From Thermocrinis sp. (lineage in GTDB: Bacteria; Aquificota; Aquificia; Aquificales; Aquificaceae): a stretch of DNA of 8,847 bases. Every line of letters begins with the position of its first letter. Position 1 is the first letter of the stretch. Positions 1-5,453 of this stretch are shown here, one piece after another. The notes beneath the pieces are model-generated. The model did not search any database. It was not told where the DNA came from and was given only the letters and a program-made list of their open reading frames with translations. The DNA is taken from positions 1-8,847 of the forward strand of contig WYEK01000128.1 of NCBI GenBank assembly GCA_009903855.1, in the 5' to 3' direction. The position numbers and the translations under genes are program-made.

Positions 1-457
1 GGGCTACTTTGTGGGAGTAGCTTCTGTGGGCATCCTCCGAGATGGTGGTCAGGACCCTTTCACTGGGATAGGGCAGGCACGCAATGGCTAAGTCTTTGTA
101 TTGAAAGACCATATCCTCCACCTTTGGGCTTGGTCTGTCAAAGATATGCAACCCAGCTAACTTTTTGATGCTTGTGTAAGCCCTCAGTTTATCGTAGCTG
201 TCGTGGTTGCCCGCTATAAGCACCACCTCTATACCCCTTCCCGCCCATTCTGTCAAGAACTCAAGGACCATACCTTCTGCGGAGTAATCTGGGACCGCCT
301 TGTCAAAGATGTCCCCCGCAATCAGTAAAACATCCACCTTTTCACTAAGACATATATCCGAAACCTGTTCTAAGGCGTAAGCCAAATCCTCGTTCCTTGA
401 TACTCTGTTTAGGGTTTTCCCCGCATGAAAGTCTGATATGTGAAGTAGCTTAAACAT
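1..457 (-). CDS. sbcD: SbcD/Mre11-type DNA repair exonuclease, N-terminal part (runs off the left edge)
   Basis: Reading from an ATG at 457, the minus strand stays open to the window edge for about 152 codons, so only the N-terminal half or less is present. The protein begins MFKLLHISDFHAG and shows three calcineurin-like metallophosphoesterase motifs in order. These are DFH near residue 9 (D-x-H), AGDIFD near residue 47 (GDxxD), and AGNHD near residue 82 (GNHD). Together these ligate the two catalytic metal ions. In the family, SbcD pairs with the SMC-like ATPase SbcC and processes hairpins and DNA ends. No sbcC is visible; it may lie past the edge. The start overlaps the end of the upstream LOG gene by 8 nt, which suggests translational coupling. 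Other metallophosphoesterases are possible, but the spacing and the MFKLLHISDxH opening fit SbcD/Mre11 best. Confidence 0.85.
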   Translation of the reverse strand, partial: MFKLLHISDFHAGKTLNRVSRNEDLAYALEQVSDICLSEKVDVLLIAGDIFDKAVPDYSAEGMVLEFLTEWAGRGIEVVLIAGNHDSYDKLRAYTSIKKLAGLHIFDRPSPKVEDMVFQYKDLAIACLPYPSERVLTTISEDAHRSYSHKVA

Positions 458-1187
458 CCTTTAAGATTTTATCCAACTTCTCCACCAAGGGATTAAGCGG
501 GTCCTCTTTCTTCATAAGCTTTAGTTTATCTTTTGCTTCCCGTAGCACTATTTGGACTACCTCCTCAGGTGCGTTGGCATGTTTCATAAGCTCTATATCT
601 TCTTTATCTATCACTCCAAACTCTACCATGATGTTCTTCATATAGTCCAGCAAAGGTTGCCAGAAGGGGGTGTAATAGAGGATTATGGGAAATCTGTAGA
701 CTTTACCCGTTTGCATTAGGGTCAGCGCCTCAAAGAGCTCATCAAAGGTGCCAAACCCTCCCGGAAAGATCACGTAAGCCATGGAGTATTTGATCAGCAT
801 AACCTTACGCACAAAGAAGTATTCAAACTTCAAAGATATATTTTGGTATTTGTTGGGTTTTTGCTCTGTGGGAATTTGTATGTTTAAACCCACAGATACA
901 GTTCCTGCGTCATAAGCTCCCCTGTTTGCCGCTTCCATGATCCCCGGACCGCCACCGGTGATTATATGGAAGCCAAGCTTTCCAAGCATAAAAGCGGTTC
1001 TGTAAGCATGCTTGTAAATTTCGTTTTCCTGACTTAGCCGGGAGCTTCCAAAGAAGGTAACCGCAGGACCCACATGGGAGAGGGTATCAAACCCCTCCAC
1101 AAACTCACTCATTATTTTCAAAACTCTCCAAGTGTCCCCCTGCTTGATCTTTAGCTCTTCTATGAGCCTTAATTGTTCACTGTTCAT
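450..1187 (-). CDS. LOG-family nucleotide 5'-monophosphate phosphoribohydrolase (Rossmann-fold, TIGR00730-like)
   Basis: This 245-aa protein carries the two LOG signatures: GGGPGIMEAAN (residues 78-88) and PGGFGTFDE (142-150, the PGGxGTxxE motif whose Glu is catalytic). An Arg-Lys pair at 127-128 is also conserved in the family. LOG enzymes hydrolyse the N-glycosidic bond of adenosine-type 5'-monophosphates; in plants they release active cytokinins, and in bacteria the physiological substrate is often unknown. Many databases mislabel the family 'lysine decarboxylase'. Residues 1-40 form an extra helical N-terminal segment, as in the longer bacterial LOG subgroup. The ATG lies inside the last codons of the upstream small gene (11-nt overlap), and its own end overlaps the sbcD-like start, so the three genes appear coupled. 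Family is firm; substrate is not known. Confidence 0.9.
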   Translation of the reverse strand: MNSEQLRLIEELKIKQGDTWRVLKIMSEFVEGFDTLSHVGPAVTFFGSSRLSQENEIYKHAYRTAFMLGKLGFHIITGGGPGIMEAANRGAYDAGTVSVGLNIQIPTEQKPNKYQNISLKFEYFFVRKVMLIKYSMAYVIFPGGFGTFDELFEALTLMQTGKVYRFPIILYYTPFWQPLLDYMKNIMVEFGVIDKEDIELMKHANAPEEVVQIVLREAKDKLKLMKKEDPLNPLVEKLDKILKDV

Positions 1188-1470
1188 TTAGGTCCTTTAC
1201 CATACCCTCCAACTTTAAAAGGTCTCCCTCTTGGGGTTTGTTTATGTGGTGGGAGTATCTAACCTTTAATACGTTCTTCTTTGCGTACTTCTTTTTTGTG
1301 TGGTGGGAGGATTTGACCTTTACCTTCTTCTTTTGCTTAACCGCTTTCTTCTTTGAAGACTTTACATACACTTTCTTTTGTTTATGATGTGTTGCAGCCA
1401 AAGAGGGTTCAGGTAAGGTGATGGCAGAAAAAATAAAAAGGCTTAGAAATACAAAAATTAACTTCCTCAT
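1177..1470 (-). CDS. Small secreted Lys/His-rich protein of unknown function
   Basis: This is a 97-aa protein I do not recognise as a named family. Residues 1-25 are a clear Sec signal peptide: MRK, then a hydrophobic core (LIFVFLSLFIFSAI), then a likely cleavage after SLA before ATHHK. The mature part of about 72 residues is extremely basic. It has clusters such as SKKKAVKQKKKVKVK and two copies of a short degenerate unit (KVKSSHHTKK and KVRYSHHINK) 18 residues apart, which are also visible as related DNA 54 nt apart. The last 15 residues are more acidic and polar. It has no cysteine, so it is not a lipoprotein. A strong ribosome binding site (AAAGGAGG, 6-nt spacer) precedes the ATG. The gene overlaps the LOG gene by 11 nt. 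It could bind an anionic surface polymer or nucleic acid, or His-bound metal; that is inference only. Confidence 0.75.
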   Translation of the reverse strand: MRKLIFVFLSLFIFSAITLPEPSLAATHHKQKKVYVKSSKKKAVKQKKKVKVKSSHHTKKKYAKKNVLKVRYSHHINKPQEGDLLKLEGMVKDLNEQ

Positions 1471-1473
1471 GTT

Positions 1474-1501
1474 CCACCTCCTTTACCTCCGAGGGAGGTG
1501 G
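1474..1501 (-). promoter_or_regulatory. Leader with two mutually exclusive hairpins covering the ribosome binding site
   Basis: In the minus-strand RNA, CCACCTCC (1494-1501) is perfectly complementary to GGAGGTGG (1474-1481), which holds the Shine-Dalgarno core; this 8-bp stem would have a 12-nt loop. The inner part ACCTCC can instead pair with a nearer decoy GGAGGT (1485-1490) across a CTC loop, which would free the true ribosome binding site. The two structures cannot coexist. The complementarity is seen directly; a regulatory role is inferred. Confidence 0.45.
1477..1484 (-). promoter_or_regulatory. Strong Shine-Dalgarno site of the small secreted protein
   Basis: AAAGGAGG on the minus strand, 6 nt upstream of the ATG at 1470. 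It is the best Shine-Dalgarno match in the left third of the window. It lies within a longer GGAGGTGG that can pair with an upstream CCACCTCC, so its accessibility may be controlled. Confidence 0.75.
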
Positions 1502-1505
1502 TTAA

Positions 1506-1514
1506 ATTATAGCA
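1506..1514 (-). promoter_or_regulatory. Possible extended -10 promoter (TGCTATAAT) for the secreted-protein/LOG/sbcD genes
   Basis: The minus strand reads TGC-TATAAT, a perfect extended -10 element that overlaps the stop codon of the DUF2203 gene. I see no good -35 hexamer at 16-18 nt upstream, as is common for extended -10 promoters. Start of transcription would fall near 1499, giving a leader of about 30 nt beginning in the hairpin region. It could be a chance match. Confidence 0.4.
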
Positions 1515-1899
1515 TATCCTCTTCCAAAAGAGTTATTGGTTTCCTACCAGCAAAGCCCTCGTTCAGTTCATGCCAATACATTATGGTATCTTCGTCCTCC
1601 TTCCAGCAGAGCCAGATGTATCTGTTTTTGTGAAAGCTCAGAAAATCCACCAGTATGGGGTCTATACCCTTTATCACTCCGCCCAGTGCCTCTATTTTTC
1701 TAAAAAGGGAATCTATTGCCGCATCCAGATCCTTCATGTGGGATTCAAGATACATCCTTTCAAGGGTGTCCTGCTCCTCCTGAAATCTTTCGTAAGCTTC
1801 GGTTAGCTCCATTCTTTTGGCGTTTATCTCTTCCACTATGGGCTTGATTACAACTAAGGTCTCTCTTGCGGTGTCTAAGTCAAAAACCTTCATCTGCAT
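1507..1899 (-). CDS. DUF2203 family protein
   Basis: The C-terminal half carries the hallmark of DUF2203: a G-V-I-K-G-I-D-P stretch, then LVDF, then YIWLCWKEDED, then MYWHELNEGFAGRKPI. The N-terminal half is a long amphipathic helical region rich in Glu, Lys and Leu that probably forms a helical hairpin. The molecular function of the family is unknown; members are small, soluble and found in many bacteria. I chose the ATG at 1899 (MQMKVFDLDTA; the ATG at 1893 is equally possible), giving about 130 aa. A longer reading from TTG at 1935 would overlap the upstream radical-SAM gene by 31 nt and adds residues not typical of the family. No good Shine-Dalgarno is seen at either ATG, so translation may depend on the upstream stop codon at 1905-1907, about 5 nt away. 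Confidence 0.8.
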   Translation of the reverse strand: MQMKVFDLDTARETLVVIKPIVEEINAKRMELTEAYERFQEEQDTLERMYLESHMKDLDAAIDSLFRKIEALGGVIKGIDPILVDFLSFHKNRYIWLCWKEDEDTIMYWHELNEGFAGRKPITLLEEDML

Positions 1900-1904
1900 G
1901 TTTA

Positions 1905-2912
1905 TTAATTTATGGGCAGGACTACCGTTGAGCAACAGTTTGGAGATACAACGGGCTCCAAACCTATCTCTTTAGCGTGGGTTAAAATACCTTCTGCGGG
2001 GAAGGTTATACCATTGACGCCCGCATAAAGGGCATAGAGGTCCATCTTGATCCTCTCAGGTCCTGCAGGTCTTGCACAGCCGATCACCACCGGCGTCTTT
2101 GGTAGTTTCAACCTTGCGTGCAAAAAGACCTTTGCACACTCCTCCGGTGTAGGTGGGGGTAAAAGTTGGAACCTTGCCTTTCCGTAGTAAGGCATGACTA
2201 CCACTAAAACCAGACCATCTGGGTCAAACTTAGAGATCATGTCTATTGCCCTGTATTCACCCAAGATCTTTCCATAGTGGAGTCCAATGATCACGTGGGG
2301 CACTATTCTGTGGTTGTATTCTTTAAGGAGTGCCAAGGATTCCTCGTAATCTTTCACGGACTTATGGGGCAGTTTATAAACCTCCGCTATGGTCCTATCA
2401 TCTCCTATCACATCCATAAGTACTGCATCTACGCCGGCTTCTTTTAAGCCCTTTGCCAGCTCCTTATCTACAAGCCCCACGTGACAGGTGGTTATCAATC
2501 CCAGCTCCTTTTTGAGATAAGCAATAGCTTCAAAGAAAGGGTAGAGCTCTACCACTCCGTCCTTGTTGGAACCGCCAGATATTAATATACCTTCAATACC
2601 TTTGGCTTTTAGCTCCTCTCCAACCCTTTTTAGCTCCTCCAGTGTGGTGGCGGGAATCATGTGCCAGAGGATTCTGGATGCACAGTGGTCGCACATAAGC
2701 TCGCAGTTTTTACCCGTTATGGAAACATCCACAAACTTTGGACCAGTGGCTACGTAAAAGTCTTCCACTTGGTAGTGCTTAAAGCCAGGGCTATAAAAAT
2801 AAACCTTCTTCCCGAAGTTCTCTTCCCTTACCTTGAAACCTTCAAAGAGCTCCTCCAAAAGTTCTTGATTGAGGGGGGAAGAGACCCCCTCAAGGTTTTG
2901 AATTATCCGCAC
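1905..2912 (-). CDS. Radical SAM protein of the LipS1/LipS2 (lipoyl synthase-like) type
   Basis: The 335-aa protein holds a radical-SAM cluster motif C70-x3-C74-x2-C77 (CELMCDHC), followed by ISGGS (111-115), the SAM-binding glycine motif. Further family-like landmarks are CHVGLVD (143-149), GLHYGKILGE (210-219) and GCARPAG (278-284). The C-terminus ends with a Cys pair (326-327). With C143 and C279, these are candidates for an auxiliary iron-sulfur cluster that donates sulfur. It resembles the 'biotin synthase-related' proteins that act as two-component lipoyl synthases (LipS1 plus LipS2) in archaea and in sHdr bacteria. Its position directly after an LbpA gene supports lipoylation of LbpA as its job. 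Translation starts at GTG within the last codons of lbpA (10-nt overlap). I cannot decide between LipS1 and LipS2, and no second partner lies in the window. Confidence 0.78.
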   Translation of the reverse strand: MRIIQNLEGVSSPLNQELLEELFEGFKVREENFGKKVYFYSPGFKHYQVEDFYVATGPKFVDVSITGKNCELMCDHCASRILWHMIPATTLEELKRVGEELKAKGIEGILISGGSNKDGVVELYPFFEAIAYLKKELGLITTCHVGLVDKELAKGLKEAGVDAVLMDVIGDDRTIAEVYKLPHKSVKDYEESLALLKEYNHRIVPHVIIGLHYGKILGEYRAIDMISKFDPDGLVLVVVMPYYGKARFQLLPPPTPEECAKVFLHARLKLPKTPVVIGCARPAGPERIKMDLYALYAGVNGITFPAEGILTHAKEIGLEPVVSPNCCSTVVLPIN

Positions 2913-3349
2913 TTTATACCCTTTTCGTTGGCTACCTTTGTTAGGGCATCCACAGCTGCCTGTCCCTTAAGCAGTAGATTGATTTCTTCGGGGTTAGTGG
3001 GCTTTATCTTGGCGATCCAACCTTGACCGTAAGGGTCATCGTTTACCAAGGCGGGGTTGGTCTTGAGGGCTTCATTTACCTCCACTATCTCACCGGTTAG
3101 AGGCGTAGGCACGGGTCCCACCCACTTACCGCTTTCTATGGTGGCTACGCTTTTACGCCTTTCTATCACCCTGCCGGGCTTCTTGGGAGTGTAGGCAACG
3201 AGCCTTCCAGCCATTGCGGCCGCTATGGACGTTAGCCCTATGGTAAAGGTGCCATCCCCATTGTCCTTTGCCCATGTGAAGGCATTGGCCTCTGGGTCCA
3301 CATCGTAAAGCAGGTCCTCGGGTATGTTGCACCCATTCACTACTGCCAT
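2903..3349 (-). CDS. lbpA: Lipoate-binding protein LbpA, second copy (GcvH-like)
   Basis: This 148-aa protein has the GcvH/lipoyl-domain fold with the motif IESGKWVGP; Lys75 is the expected lipoylated residue. True glycine-cleavage H proteins have ESVKAAS-like surroundings, whereas ESGKW(V/A)GP marks the LbpA group that works with sHdr sulfur oxidation. A downstream NDDPYGQGWIAKIKP stretch is also typical. A Cys follows the N-terminus (NGCNIPED, C7), and another sits next to the C-terminal residue (GIKCG). A good ribosome binding site (AAGGAGG) precedes the ATG. The gene follows dsrE after 24 nt and overlaps the radical-SAM gene, which probably builds its lipoyl cofactor. It is clearly paralogous to the LbpA at 4017-4472 but well diverged, so the two may have different partners. 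Confidence 0.88.
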   Translation of the reverse strand: MAVVNGCNIPEDLLYDVDPEANAFTWAKDNGDGTFTIGLTSIAAAMAGRLVAYTPKKPGRVIERRKSVATIESGKWVGPVPTPLTGEIVEVNEALKTNPALVNDDPYGQGWIAKIKPTNPEEINLLLKGQAAVDALTKVANEKGIKCG

Positions 3350-3373
3350 GCTATACCCTCCTTTATAAGATTT

Positions 3374-3763
3374 TTAAAAGGTAATTACCTTATCTGCCTC
3401 CATCGCCCTGAGGGCGAACTCGCTGGCCGGCACAATACCGTCCAGCTCTGGGATCAGCTCCTCCGGCTTGTAGCCCAAAGCATCTATAGCCTGCTTGCAG
3501 GAGTAAAACTTAACTCCCGCCTGTTTGGCATCCTTCATAAAGTCATAAACAGTTTTCAACTTCTTTCCGTTGACGCTCAAACAGTTTGGCTCTGCGGGCA
3601 AAATCTTCTCCGCCACACCCTTTTTTAGGAGCCTGGTTCCATCCATGTTGAAAAACATTTCCACCTCTGCGTCGTTGGAAGCCATCAACGCGGCGATGTA
3701 AAAGGGCGATGCACATCTCCAGGGAGTTCTGGGTCCGCTGGTCATAAGGATCACCACCTTCAC
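3374..3763 (-). CDS. dsrE: DsrE-family sulfur carrier protein (DsrE3-like)
   Basis: The 129-aa protein has the DsrE/DsrF/TusD fold: MKVVILMTSGPR at the start, SPFYIAALMAS after it, then DGTRLLKKGV (41-50), VKFYSC (Cys89, the position of the active persulfide-carrying Cys in the family), and the ending MEADKVITF. Other cysteines are C17 and C61. Proteins of this family accept and transfer sulfane sulfur, often with TusA or rhodanese, and DsrE3-type proteins are usual companions of sHdr clusters. No TusA or rhodanese gene is visible here. Translation starts at a GTG that overlaps the stop of the thioredoxin-like gene (GTGA, 4 nt), so the pair is probably coupled. No in-frame ATG would give a complete domain. 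Family is firm; the exact DsrE subtype is inferred from context. Confidence 0.83.
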   Translation of the reverse strand: MKVVILMTSGPRTPWRCASPFYIAALMASNDAEVEMFFNMDGTRLLKKGVAEKILPAEPNCLSVNGKKLKTVYDFMKDAKQAGVKFYSCKQAIDALGYKPEELIPELDGIVPASEFALRAMEADKVITF

Positions 3764-4017
3764 GACTCTATAGCCCTCCTTGCCTCCTCCTCTGACGGGA
3801 CGCCCACAAAGGCAAGTTTTCCGTCTATGATGGTGGAGGGGACAGCCCTAATTACGAGCTTCTTTGCCCACATTCTACCCTCCGGCTGTGCCACATCCAA
3901 AACCTCATACTTAAAACCATACTCTTTTTGGAGTTTCTGCCAGAGGGCGTCCGCATCGGGGCACGTGGCACACCATTGAGAAACCAAAAGGATCACATGT
4001 TTGTCCTTTGCCGCCAT
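3760..4017 (-). CDS. Small thioredoxin-fold protein with CATC redox motif
   Basis: With the start I prefer this is an 85-aa protein. It opens MAAKDKHVILLVSQWCATCPDA, and W-CATC (C16, C19) is the redox-active CxxC at the start of a helix. AVPSTIIDGK supplies the cis-proline loop, and a beta strand with a C-terminal helix completes a minimal glutaredoxin/thioredoxin fold. A longer reading from 4047 would overlap lbpA by 31 nt. The ATG at 4017 instead sits in a TGATG stop-start overlap with lbpA and has GAGGTG 6 nt upstream. The gene lies between lbpA and dsrE, which suggests it reduces or exchanges thiols in sulfur transfer, for example on the DsrE persulfide or the LbpA lipoyl disulfide. This is inference; no homologue of known role is recognised. 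Confidence 0.82.
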   Translation of the reverse strand: MAAKDKHVILLVSQWCATCPDADALWQKLQKEYGFKYEVLDVAQPEGRMWAKKLVIRAVPSTIIDGKLAFVGVPSEEEARRAIES

Positions 4018-4472
4018 CACGTACACCTCATGCAGATTATATCCCATTCATCTATGTATTCCTTCATCTTTTCTATAGCTTGGGGTCCATAGAGCAGATC
4101 CTTTAGGTCCCTTTCCAGGTCCACCGGCTTCATCCTCACGATCCAGCCCTCTCCGTAAGGGTCGTAGTTTATTATGTCTGGTTGTTCTAAAACCTTTTCG
4201 TTGCGTTCCACCACCTCTCCTTCCACCAGGGCGTTTATGGGTCCCGCCCACTTACCACTTTCAAGGGATGCCACCGGCTTTCCCTTCTTTATGTATTTAC
4301 CCACATCCTTTATACGGGCGTGGAGCAGGCGCCCAGCCCGGACCTGCCCCACATCCGTAAGACCCATTGTCACAGTCCCATCTTCGTTTATCCTCAACCA
4401 AGTTTGGGTTTCTATCTCGTAGTACAGGTCCAGTGGGATTATACAGCCGTTATATTCCCACTCCTTTTCCAT
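4017..4472 (-). CDS. lbpA: Lipoate-binding protein LbpA, first copy (GcvH-like)
   Basis: The 151-aa GcvH-like protein has the lipoylation motif LESGKWAGP with Lys74 as the attachment site, and NYDPYGEGWIVRMKP downstream. These are LbpA features rather than those of glycine cleavage H protein, and no gcvT or gcvP is nearby. It starts 9 nt after shdrB2 with a modest GAGG site and ends in a TGATG overlap with the thioredoxin-like gene. LbpA acts as the lipoyl carrier of the sHdr system, shuttling sulfur or reducing equivalents to the sHdr complex in the cytoplasm. It shares an N-terminal NGC motif (C10) with the second copy and ends IICMRCT, so it has two C-terminal cysteines that could form a disulfide or bind sulfur. 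Because it directly follows shdrB2, it is probably the principal partner of the complex. Confidence 0.9.
   Translation of the reverse strand: MEKEWEYNGCIIPLDLYYEIETQTWLRINEDGTVTMGLTDVGQVRAGRLLHARIKDVGKYIKKGKPVASLESGKWAGPINALVEGEVVERNEKVLEQPDIINYDPYGEGWIVRMKPVDLERDLKDLLYGPQAIEKMKEYIDEWDIICMRCT
4024..4029 (-). promoter_or_regulatory. Ribosome binding site that decides the start of the thioredoxin-like gene
   Basis: GAGGTG on the minus strand, 6 nt before the ATG at 4017 and inside the last codons of lbpA. It supports the short 85-aa reading over the longer one from 4047. Confidence 0.6.
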
Positions 4473-4481
4473 TTTCTTGCC

Positions 4482-5441
4482 TCAAGCCAGTCCTAACCTC
4501 TTTAACACGGGCAGAGGGTCCGAGAGGTTATCCTTCAGCTTAACGTCGTTGGCGCTGTATCCAAAAGCCAAGCCCAAGAGCTGAGTGAAGTACGCAGCAG
4601 GCACATCCACATCTGGCACACCCTTCATCATGAGCCTGTGTCTGTACATCTCCAGAGATGCGTGGCAGAGGGGGCATTCGGTGGCTATAATGTCTGCACC
4701 GTTTCTCTTGGCGGTCTGCAGGATCATCATCACAAACTTCTCAGATACTTGCTCGTCAGACAGGGAGTGTGGTCCTCCACAGCACTGGGTGTGCATGGGC
4801 TCAAACTCTACACTGGTAGCACCCGCGGCCTCCAAAAGGGCGTTCATGTAGTAAGGATGTTCGTCGTCATCGGCAGTTTCCCTTCTCCTTGGTCTTGCCT
4901 CTTCATCTTGACCGCCTGCGTGGGCATAGGTCCTAGCATAGAAGTGAGGTCTTGTGTAAAGACATCCGTAATAGTTGGCAACCTTTAGCCCTCTGAGGGG
5001 TCTTTTGGTCTTTTCCTTTACCTTCTGAGGTCCTGCCTCGTGATAGAACCACTCTAGGATGTGATAGGTTTCAGGAATTTTGTCCAAGGGGTCTACACCA
5101 CCTTCTTTGAGGAGGGCATTGACCCTTTCAAAGATTTTGCTGTCCGTTTGCAAGAAGTACTCTGCCCTCTGCAGGGAGAAGGAACATCCGTTGCAGGGTG
5201 CCACGATCACATCGTGCCCTTGCTTTCTTGCCAAAGACATGTTCCGAGCGTTCAAAAGCAGGGTGCCCATAAAGGTCACATTCTTGGACTCCATTGCACC
5301 ACAGCAGTTGTAATCTTCCAGATAATCCAACTCCAAGCCTAACTCCCTTGCCACTATTCTGGTGGATACATCATAAGCCCTTGCGGCACCCTCCAAGGAA
5401 CAACCTGGATAATAGGCAACCCTTTTACCAATAACACCCAT
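4482..5441 (-). CDS. shdrB2: sHdrB2, heterodisulfide-reductase-like subunit B with two CCG domains
   Basis: The 319-aa protein contains two complete cysteine-rich CCG domains. The first has C14, C46-C47-G and C83-N-G-C86. The second has C160, C220-C221-G and C256-P-L-C259. In HdrB such domains bind non-cubane [4Fe-4S] clusters where disulfide or sulfur chemistry occurs. In the sulfur-oxidation sHdr complex, B2 is thought to face lipoyl-LbpA. AAGGAGG lies 8 nt before the ATG, and 12 nt separate it from shdrC2. The next gene is lbpA, the arrangement known from other sHdr organisms. Between C160 and the second CCG there is a charged segment (about residues 170-194: HAGGQDEEARPRRRETADDD) that looks like an insertion relative to the usual RP-x-DDP-x-x-P spacing of the family; whether it is shared by relatives needs an alignment. 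Confidence 0.92.
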   Translation of the reverse strand: MGVIGKRVAYYPGCSLEGAARAYDVSTRIVARELGLELDYLEDYNCCGAMESKNVTFMGTLLLNARNMSLARKQGHDVIVAPCNGCSFSLQRAEYFLQTDSKIFERVNALLKEGGVDPLDKIPETYHILEWFYHEAGPQKVKEKTKRPLRGLKVANYYGCLYTRPHFYARTYAHAGGQDEEARPRRRETADDDEHPYYMNALLEAAGATSVEFEPMHTQCCGGPHSLSDEQVSEKFVMMILQTAKRNGADIIATECPLCHASLEMYRHRLMMKGVPDVDVPAAYFTQLLGLAFGYSANDVKLKDNLSDPLPVLKRLGLA

Positions 5442-5453
5442 CTTTATACCTCC

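Noticed and set aside
450..1187. Lysine decarboxylase
   Set aside because: The PGGxGTxxE and GGGPGIMEAAN motifs are those of LOG phosphoribohydrolases; the decarboxylase label is a known database error for this family.
2661..3026. Plus-strand ORF of 121 codons opposite the radical-SAM and lbpA genes
   Set aside because: It lies across two genes on the other strand that both carry diagnostic motifs; no ribosome binding site or domain supports it.
4018..4047. Extra 10 residues at the start of the thioredoxin-like protein
   Set aside because: This would overlap lbpA by 31 nt; the ATG at 4017 has GAGGTG upstream and a stop-start overlap.
4048..4251. Minus-strand ORF in another frame within lbpA, Gly/Arg-rich
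   Set aside because: It is a frame shadow of lbpA; the composition is low complexity and the true frame has the lipoylation motif.
2903..4472. Glycine cleavage system H proteins (gcvH)
   Set aside because: The lipoyl motif is ESGKW, not the ESVKA type, and the neighbours are sHdr, DsrE and LipS-like genes, with no gcvT or gcvP.
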